Shown here piece by piece: positions 56,627 to 64,000 of a stretch of DNA of 64,000 nucleotides. Numbering within the stretch: position 1 is the first letter of the stretch; each line of letters begins with the position of its first letter. The position numbers and the translations under genes were made by a program. Below the pieces are notes generated by a model, which was not told where the DNA came from, made no database searches, and worked only from the letters and a program-made list of their open reading frames with translations. This DNA is from Symsagittifera roscoffensis (taxonomy: Eukaryota; Xenacoelomorpha; Acoela; Convolutidae), in contig NC_087069.1 in the NCBI RefSeq assembly GCF_963678635.1, forward strand, positions 45,739,448 to 45,803,447, written 5' to 3'.

Positions 56627-57028
56627 TTGATTCTCGAGAAGACACCAGAAGTAATAAGTGTGCGGCGCTCAAGTAAAAGAGTCGAACTGAAGATGGGTTA
56701 CGGGAATGGCATGTTGGTCACGAATCTGGGAGTGGTGTGGAAATTGTTGAGGCCCTCCTGGTGTCCACATCCCCATGCGAGCCTGATTGAGGAAGTCACG
56801 GAGCGAGTGAGACTAGCACCAGCAGAGGATGAAGATCTGGCGACATTGAGTATAGTGCATAGACTGATCCTGCCTCAGGTGAAGGAGTCAAGTGAAGTGA
56901 CGAGTAGACTAGGGTCGGTGAAGAAAATGGAGCCGGCAGTTGTCTTGATTCGACGTGTGGAAATGGCGAGCACACCTGCGATGGACGGTCATGCGTCAGG
57001 ATACAGTCCTTCTAGAAAGAAGACCTAG
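56627..57028 (+). pseudogene. accessory segment C (frame-shifted)
   Basis: About 130 codons in another frame directly after the GA run, with no ATG at the start. Reads as folded protein (LVTNLGVVWKLLRPSWCPHP, ATLSIVHRLILPQVKE). Probably the displaced continuation of protein B. No family recognised. Confidence 0.5.
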
Positions 57029-58209
57029 TCACCTGGTTGGAAGACATTACCGAAAGGGAGAAGAGTGAAATACAGATAGTGGCTGAGTGTTACGCGAGTA
57101 CAACTGTGAACCTAGCAACAGCTCTGGGATTCTTCTCAAGAATGTGCAGTCTCCAGTCACTGGAGAGGCTAGAGTCAGAACACCACTTGATGACCGCGTT
57201 GAGCGTGGAGTCATGGCCCAGGGTGTTGCAAGTGACCTAGAAACACATCAAGAGCTGGAAGGTTGGACTTGAAGCGGAAATGGGATTTCCCATGAGCGAA
57301 GCCTATGGTCTGCCTCTAAATGCGAAGTCCTTAGTGGGGTCAGTGATGGCCAACCTATGTGGCAGCCACTATCCATTACACATGGCGATTGTGGAAGTAT
57401 CCAGCCAAAGGGTATTGATAGACAAAGCCTTCTCAGTGCCCAAATGCCTAAGACTGGCTCGGATGTCGCATCACTCACACAAGCTGTTGAGGAAAATCCG
57501 AGGGACAGTGCCGAAAAAACAGAGGGACGACTTGAGTGAAATCTGGGGGGAAGAACTTCTGGTTTTGGAAGGTGAAAACACAAGTGACCACGAGAGACAA
57601 AACGTGATCGGGAAACCTATGGTTGGTGCTCCAAACCTGGAAGAGATCGACGCGATACACGAGAAAATGATGGAACTTGAGCCTCTCCTAGAAGCCTCGG
57701 AAGAACGCAATCTTAGGAGCATCGACCTCACACATGGGGATTGTCCATGCCACTGTCTGGCGCAAACAGTGTGGTACCCGGACCACGCGAATCTCTGCCT
57801 GATCTGGGATGTGGAGGAAATCAGGTCGTTGGGACTGCCCGATCATCAGCAAAAGGTGACCATCTTGGTGGTGAGCACGATGCTGGCCCTACGATGGATT
57901 GAAGAAAAAGTAGCAAAGTATCGGGAATCGAAGACGCCAACGGCAGAGTCGATTTACTTGATAGATTACAGCAGGAGACTTGAGTTGTTTGAGACCGCAT
58001 GCAAGGTGTTCGCCATACCAATGGAAGTCAGACACGTATGGAGCCGCTTAAGGTTCTTTCCTTGGTTTCGAGCGACGTTAACGTCCTGGTTATTCATGGT
58101 AATGAAGGATCATATGAGGAAATATCAAAAGGAATATCGACAGTTCCTTCAAGAGACCTCTGCTGACCCATCGAAATGCGATCACGACGGGTTGGAAAAG
58201 AGTTGGTAG
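57029..58209 (+). pseudogene. accessory protein D, unknown, one in-frame stop
   Basis: From about 57037 one frame runs to TAG at 58207-58209, with a TAG at 57238-57240. The ~310 residues after that stop (ATG at 57280: MGFPMSEAYGLPLNAKSLVG) look like a globular protein. They have a Cys/His cluster HGDCPCHCLAQ, a repeated beta/alpha pattern (NLCLIWDVEEI, VTILVVSTMLALRWIEEKVA, SIYLIDYSRRLELF) and an aromatic C-terminal helix (FFPWFRATLTSWLFMVM) that could touch membranes. Not recognised. Confidence 0.6.
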
Positions 58210-58828
58210 AGTATCCAGAAACAACACCAGAGCGAGGGAGTCGATACTAGAAGAAGACCTGGCAAAAAATGTGAGCCTGAGTCTTCATAATTCCTTCTGT
58301 TTGAACCGAGAGTCGAGGGTGATGAGTTTACCCAATCAAGCGAAGAGTTTACCCAATGTCAAATATATCTGGGTCTGGTACCTCGAAGGCTAAGAACACG
58401 AGGTGAGCCGGTGGCTCAAAAGGGAATTCTAGGGTCTTAAGTCTTGAGAGGGAAAGGGGCTCGAGGGTGAACTCGGATGAAATCTGGGTTCACCAAAAAG
58501 AAATTTTAACAAATGTTATATCTATTATATAAATCAAAATGCTGCTTGATCACAATTTCCTGATTGACTAGGACAAAAGAAATTTTAAATTATTGGCTGA
58601 AAAAGCAAAAACTCACAGGTGCAGGTGTGTGCAGATTTTGATTGCTGTTTAGCGATAGTGTGAAAATTTTACATGGTTGTGAATTTTGGGGTGTAGATAA
58701 ACTTAAGTCTGCTGCAAACTTCTGTAAATGACCACTGGCACTGTATCTTGAGTAACACTCGGGTTTCTGGGGATTCACTGACAGCCGGCAGCACGCGATG
58801 AGGACATCGATCTTGAGTCCGGGGAGTA
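58210..58828 (+). other. 3' untranslated region of the element, possible polypurine tract
   Basis: No frame. It includes repeated AGAGTTTACCCAATC / GAGTTTACCCAATG and ends GAGTCCGGGGAGTA directly before the 3' LTR; GGGGAGTA is a plausible polypurine primer tract. Confidence 0.5.
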
Positions 58829-59722
58829 TGTGCCAGTCGGTCATATTTAGAAGTTTGACCTTGAGGGACACGAATATACGTGATTTTGGAGTGAAGTTTT
58901 ATTTTTCAAAAATTCGAATGGAGCCTGTCATGCTCAGTTTTCTCGCGACAACTGAAAACATCAAATAAGAAATCAGAACGACCGAATTAACAATTGCGGG
59001 AAAGTTGTCAAATATATACAGTGGGAAATCGCCATTCGCAATTTCCATCGTAGAAAACGAGAGTAGAGCTACCCTATCTGACATAGGAGACCAAACGAAC
59101 ACGAGAGCAGAGCTAAAATCAACTGGACCAGTGTGAACCTTCAACGGAAAGGCGGACAAGTGAAGTGTCCCAATGGTCCAGAGCCAAAACTATATTCTTG
59201 AGTTAAAACTTACTTCCTTTGATTGGGACTCATCGTTAGAAAACTTCTTGAGCTATATTTGATTGGATTTATGCCAGAGTCGTTATATAGTTTAGTTACT
59301 CTGTGTTTCAAGCGTGCTGCTATGTAAGTACCAAGTTCAGTTTTCTCGAGTGTGTTTTATGATTGTTCTGTTGAGATAAGGTGAGTTTTAGGTTGATCCA
59401 TCTGAAATGGATCAAAGTTCCACTGTCTAATAAAAAATAACTTAACGGATTGTTCCGACCCTGTTTTTAACGGCGTTCGTGTATTTGGGTATCTCGAGAC
59501 CTAAGTATGGGAACGTTCTTATTTTCTAGAGTGGGGGGATATTTTGGTAGAAGCCTTTAAGCTGTAACAGGTTCTAGTCTCATGTCGCAAGCGAACCGAA
59601 TTGGCTCCGACCGTTTTTGAGGTAGAAAAACACAAGAGATAGTGTCCCTGACTCTTGAGCCAATGGTTATAGGGCCTATTTTTCTTAAGCCTCATATGTG
59701 ACCGAAGTAGGCGACTGTTACA
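58829..59722 (+). repeat. 3' LTR
   Basis: 894 bp, about 30 differences plus small indels against the 5' LTR, TG...CA ends. AATAAA at 59429-59434 is the likely poly(A) signal of element RNA. Confidence 0.95.
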
Positions 59723-61358
59723 ACCCTTTAGGACTGGCATCCATATTTTATATCAGCCGGAAATTGAAATGAATAAATTATAAACGTTAACAGCGCTTTC
59801 AACAATATTTTAATGTTTAATTTTCCTAAGCATCAACTGGAGGCTTATAGTTTTTGAAAAAGCCAAAAATTGGCAAAAATTGATATAAAATTGAGAAATT
59901 TTTCAAACCAGTTTTCAAGTTATTCATATTTCATGACTTTTTGAGAAAAGGTCGACTCGAAGTCCCTATTTTTACGATTCGGCTTGAAATCCCGTCAGCT
60001 TAATGTCCGGCACCCACATCAATCAATCGTGTTTCTGTGTTTTCACAGTTGTACACAGGATCACGCGTAAGAAAGATATCTCAGAGATTCGTACGACTCA
60101 TACTAAGACTTCCGTTCGCAATTCAGAAAAAAACACTCATCTAGGTAAATAAGCCAAACGAAATTATCTGTACGCTATAGTATTGCTTACTCATGATTCA
60201 GAAATAAAACCCTCATCTAATTAATCAAGCCGCATGCAATTACTTGAATGCTGCAATATTGCTTTTTAAAAAGTAATTTTAAATTTCCATTCAAAAGATA
60301 ATGTTTTTTAGCCTAATTTTAAAAAAAATTCACCTGTGAGCATTTTACATACAGTTATGCAGGTTTAAAGTTTGTGATTTTGTCCAATTTGGGACAATTA
60401 ACCTGGCTATATTTACGCCTAAGCGGAGATTTAGTCCGTATTTGAAATCGTTCCGAGTTGGTTGAAAAAAACTTATTTGCCGTAATTGATTTGTTACCAG
60501 GAGTGAAACATATCACTCTGTACTTTATATGGCGTGTGGGGGATGGCTTTTGCAAAATTTTTCAAATTATAATTTTCAGGTTATACTTTTTCATATTAAT
60601 ACTGTTTGATAGACCCTTAAAGAGCCGTCGGAACCTTCAGGCTTCGCCCCGATGCAAGCAGTCTTGTATTTTACGACATGACCTATTCTTGCAGTGATCT
60701 TTTTAAATATGAATATCGATACAAGCAACCGATGAGATTGAATGATAGAACTTTCTTTTCAATAAGACTGAATTGAATACTTGCTAAGATATGTCATGCT
60801 TGATATATCTCTGATATGAAAAACTTCCCCGAATGATTGCCAAATTTATTTTTGGTTTATTAAAAAAAACTGATTTTTCCAGTAGCCTTTAATCTCCTCG
60901 AAACTGAGTTGATTGGAGATATTACACAATTGATTAAATTCTATGCTAAATTCAAATGCATGCTGAAATGTTTCAGGTGTTTTTGATATTAAATTTTATA
61001 AAATTTATCCAATAATTTTTTTTCTGAAGGAATTGTTTCTTCAATGAGATCTTCTCCAGCAAAGACAAAACGTATCAGTGCTTCCAAATAGAAAATATTT
61101 GTAATTATCAACAGTTAGAGTGTTTACAATAACATATGGAAAAAATGTCAAAAGTAACAAATTTTGCAAATTGTTGTAAACCATCTGCTACTTACAATCT
61201 CTCCTGGCCTCAAAAAACTTCAACTTGAATGTTCTTTTCAAAAGTAGGGCTGAAAATGCCACATGATCGCAAATTTGGATAACTAATTTAAACTTTTAAA
61301 TAGATTATGAAACATTTCATGCTCTGTTGATTTTGTTTCTGACTTTTCTCTTTTTCAG
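59723..61358. other. no gene accepted; one tandem duplication
   Basis: AT-rich. About 60120-60265 holds two copies of an ~80-bp unit (ATTCAGAAA...CACTCATCTA, GCTATAGTATTGCTTAC / GCTGCAATATTGCTTTT). A frame fragment GIVSSMRSSPAKTKRISASK (61030-61091) and a basic fragment near 60610-60695 look somewhat coding but have no supported splice sites. Confidence 0.4.
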
Positions 61359-61429
61359 ATTATCTAAAACACGAAGAGTCAATTCTGAATTGTCTTGAGG
61401 AGACAAGATCTAGTGACGCTGAGCAATAA
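61359..61429 (+). CDS. possible terminal coding exon
   Basis: Acceptor TCTCTTTTTCAG ends at 61358, then a phase-1 entry and 22 codons (YLKHEESILNCLEETRSSDA, EQ) to TAA at 61427-61429. AATAAA overlaps the stop and recurs at 61452. Composition is protein-like and the end-of-gene signals agree, but no upstream partner exon was identified. If real, the gene's earlier exons may lie at 60-61 kb or on the far side of the retrotransposon. Confidence 0.35.
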
Positions 61430-62061
61430 AAATTGACACATTTGTCTCGTGAATAAATAACGGAAAAAGTCAGGTATGTGCAATTTTTGTTAGGATCTGG
61501 TATAACTTTCGATGAATGTGCGTTTCAGGCTTTTTTTTCTTACGGTTATTCCAATATAGAATTCAAAAACATGGTAATAAAATCAGTTACTGCCTATACC
61601 CAAGATTCTCGGTTAAGCCACTAATAAAATAGAAAAAACTACCAACAAACCCGCGATCACTAGACAAGTTCAATATGATATTGAGAACAAAAGATGTTTA
61701 AGCTCCAAAATCTGTTTTTTGAGATTGTGCCAAAATCAAATGTAATTTAACAATAAATGCAATAACCAATCTTAATCTGAAAAAAAGCTAATATATTTTG
61801 AAGTTTTTGAAGGTTAGAGAGAGTTTTAAGGCTATTTAACCCCACACTCAAGGCAGAAAGCTAAGTTATTTACTCCTTGAAGATAATTTTCCAAAGTTTT
61901 TTCACATTGATAAGCCTAAGTTTTCATTTTTTTTTTCGATTTTAAAGTTTTGAAATCATAATAAGATTCAAAACTTTAGTTAAGTTACCTTTATCATAGT
62001 GCAAATTCACACAACTATGAAACTGAGAAAAACAACTCCAACTATTTTTTTTAGTTCAAAT
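61430..62061. other. no gene seen
   Basis: AT-rich unique sequence. Confidence 0.5.
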
Positions 62062-62513
62062 CAGGGGCGGATCTAGGATATTCTCGAGGAGGGGGGGGGG
62101 GGGCGGATTTTCAACAAAAATCTTGACGACTTTTTTTTTTAGGTTGACCAAATTGATTTTTTGAGCTCTCCCAAAGCACTTTGAGCTCGCCCAAATTTTT
62201 GACAAAAAACAGTCAAAAAAGGCGTTTTTAGGCACTTTTTGGAAAATTTTGATCAAAAAAAATTGCGTTTTTTCGGCGCGCGAAAAATTAGTAAATAAAT
62301 AAATTAGTAAAAATCCCTCCTAAAAATTAGTAAATATTGGCGCCGAGGGCGCCTTTAGAAAAATTTTATGGTCGGTCGGCCAAAATTGGATTTCTTAAAA
62401 AGTATCAAAGGGGGACACTTTGGGTCGGCAGGGTGTCAAATCCCTGAGGGGGGGGGGGGAAGAGGCGTTCGCATCACCCCCGCACACCCCCCCCCCCCCT
62501 AAATCCACTCCTG
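62062..62513. mobile_element. hAT-like MITE, copy 2
   Basis: A 452-bp element with ends CAGGGGCGGATCTAGG and CCTAAATCCACTCCTG (13 of 16 paired), flanked by GTTCAAAT (62054-62061) and GGTCAAAT (62514-62521), an 8-bp duplication with one change. Opposite orientation to 16274-16718: GGCGCCGAGGGCGCC, GGTCGGTCGGCC and GGGTCGGCAGGGTGTC blocks are mirrored. No transposase. Confidence 0.87.
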
Positions 62514-62929
62514 GGTCAAATAGATATGAATCACAGGCAAACACTATCCATGTTCAATGGTTGATTTTTTTTACTATGATAAGTGCTCGAATATACAGCA
62601 GATGAAGGATCTACACGCAAAATACAGTGTGGATATTATCACTTTAGGCTGGTAAATTTTCCAATAGAATTTATTTCAATTTTCACAGTAGAAATTGTTT
62701 TGGAAATAAACTTACTCAACATTGTTAGGTTAAAAGAGGTACTTTATTTTAACTGGCTCAAAAATTTCTATCGAAACAAAAGTTTTTCTGTATTACTTAA
62801 GCTTTTCAAAAAAATTATAAATAATTAATTTTTTTTTATAAATCTCTCAAAAATTTTCAGCAGCTGGTATTTCAAAACTTTTTATTCTAGCTGCTTAGAA
62901 TTTTTGTATTTTTTGATATTCCATAGAAA

Positions 62930-63125
62930 TTCAAGACAGATTCAAGAGAGACCTTTTGATTAAAATTATGACGTTTTGCCACCCCACTGCGTGCAGGCTC
63001 TGAAACTTTTCTTTTGCGACCATACCAAAATCATATATAGCTGAAAAATGGATGCAAAATTAATCGTAACCTGAAGTAAAAATTGACGCAAAGTTAATTT
63101 AAAAAGTTTGAGTTTAAGTGAAATT
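62930..63125. repeat. ~200-bp dispersed duplicate, copy 1
   Basis: CTTTTGATTAAAATTATGAC, CTGCGTGCAGGCTC, TTTTGCGACC, CATATATAGC, then ATGGATGCAAAA are found in the same order at 63740-63930. Confidence 0.8.
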
Positions 63126-63739
63126 TTGCAGGCTGTCTTGTCTTTAAGTTTAAAAATGAAGAGTTGTCTACTATAAAATTTAACTTCAAGGTAATTTCAC
63201 CTGGAAAAGGTGTTTTGAAAAATTGTTTTTTTTTTTCAGATTGGTAAAGTTGATGTTGTAGTTTGTAAGCAAAAATTTTAGATAACAATATATTTTAATA
63301 ACTGTTATTAAGTTAAAATCATAATAGTGCGAACTTACTGTACTAAGAAACTGAGAAAAACAGAATAATTCGATTTGTGTTTTGTTCAAACAGGTATAAA
63401 ACACAGGGGAACTTTATCAGTGTTCCCAATACACAACAGATAACAAGAAGTTAGGATAATACACAATAAAAAGTTAGGATAATTTTACTTTGAGCAGCTT
63501 ATGGATAAGAAAATCATTTTATTTTCCACCGTACAAATTATTGTAGTAAAACGTATCCTAACGTTGTTAAATTTAAAGCTAGATTCCCAAAAATGTTAAA
63601 AGCAGGTTCTTTAATGAAATTGCAAAAATCAGCTGTTCTAAATTTTCTTATTCTAAAAATTTACAGCTTCCAACCTTTCCCAATTTCCATAGAACTTTTA
63701 CTTTTTTCTAATGAAAAAGAAATTTGATTTCTGTTGCTT
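63126..63739. other. no gene seen
   Basis: AT-rich; a short GTTAGGATAA/ACACAATAAA repeat lies near 63425-63485. Confidence 0.5.
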
Positions 63740-63930
63740 GATCTTTTGATTAAACTCATGCTATTTTGATACTCCGCTGCGTACAAGCTCAGAAAATTAT
63801 TCATTTGCAACCGCACCGAAGCCATATATAGTTTAACAATGGATGCAAAACTCAATCGCAATCTAAAAAAAAACTGAGGTAAACTTACTTCAAGTTTTTG
63901 AAACTAAGTAAAGATTAAGCGAAAAAAAGC
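63740..63930. repeat. ~200-bp dispersed duplicate, copy 2
   Basis: Same block order as 62930-63125, about 800 bp downstream. Each copy carries a TATA-like CATATATAG followed within 15 bp by ATGGATGCAAAA, but no frame continues from it. Confidence 0.8.
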
Positions 63931-64000
63931 TAGAAAAAAGCTCTTTAAGGATTAAACTCATTTTATTAAGTTAATCATACAACCTTTATTTTTTTAACTG

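Larger units (their letters stand above)
37115..59722 (+). mobile_element. 22.6-kb Ty3/gypsy-type LTR retrotransposon with accessory genes
   Basis: Bounded by ~0.9-kb direct LTRs that begin TGTGCCAG and end TGTTRCA. It contains gag, protease, RT, RNase H and integrase in Ty3/gypsy order (integrase after RNase H), a macro-type domain, and about 8.6 kb of further coding sequence. Internal DNA is much richer in G+C and in plus-strand purines than the host. The LTRs differ at about 30 positions by eye (a few percent). Several frameshifts and stops break the frames, so the copy is not intact. No clear target-site duplication: GCACC on the left, ACCCT on the right. No env-like protein (signal peptide plus TM) is seen. 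Typical gypsy elements are 5-10 kb, so this one is exceptionally large. Confidence 0.93.

Noticed and set aside
49642-58209. Env-like glycoprotein in the accessory region
   Set aside because: No signal peptide, no clear single-pass C-terminal membrane anchor and no glycoprotein Cys pattern seen.

Overview
The window reads as nuclear DNA of an animal. It is AT-rich (roughly 30% G+C by eye outside one large insertion), gene-poor, and has spliceosomal introns with (T)nCAG acceptors. It carries a recognisable but divergent Wnt gene and is packed with minisatellites, miniature inverted-repeat elements and old transposons. The taxon cannot be fixed from sequence alone. A fast-evolving invertebrate lineage with TE-inflated introns fits.

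Layout. 0-8 kb: a short acidic reading frame on the minus strand (851-1339, one in-frame stop), a CCAAT-box array (1547-1684), a two-finger zinc-finger exon (2288-2515), then tandem arrays, including a 21-bp minisatellite (6535-7165) flanked by 67-bp direct repeats. 8-17.4 kb: a Wnt gene, five well-supported exons between 10007 and 17309, with a compound terminal-inverted-repeat element in its last intron. 17.4-23.4 kb: no genes, but a complete 1.49-kb TIR element with TA target duplication. 23.5-33.6 kb: a class-3 lipase exon (23467-25479) and a two-exon membrane-anchored P-loop GTPase (30097-30723 joined to 33222-33604). These may be one gene. Between them lies an internally deleted Tc1-type transposase fossil, and the GTPase intron holds a foldback element with a tRNA-Arg pseudogene plus a second TIR element.

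37.1-59.7 kb: a single 22.6-kb LTR retrotransposon with ~0.9-kb LTRs (37115-38012, 58829-59722). Its internal coding DNA is purine-rich and clearly more GC-rich than the host. Order: structured leader, 15-bp minisatellite, gag with two zinc knuckles, aspartic protease, Ty3/gypsy-type RT, RNase H, integrase, an acidic linker and a macro domain resembling TARG1/OARD1. Then come about 8.6 kb of extra coding DNA: a coiled-coil protein leading into two SGNH-hydrolase-like domains, and a very long reading frame of unrecognised proteins. Nothing env-like is visible. LTR differences (about 30 by eye), several frameshifts and stops show this copy is old and defective, but protein architecture is still clear. 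I consider this expanded, accessory-gene-bearing retroelement the most interesting object in the window.

59.7-64 kb: mostly unassigned AT-rich DNA, one possible terminal coding exon (61359-61429), a hAT-like MITE with an 8-bp target duplication (62062-62513), and a ~200-bp segment present twice about 800 bp apart.
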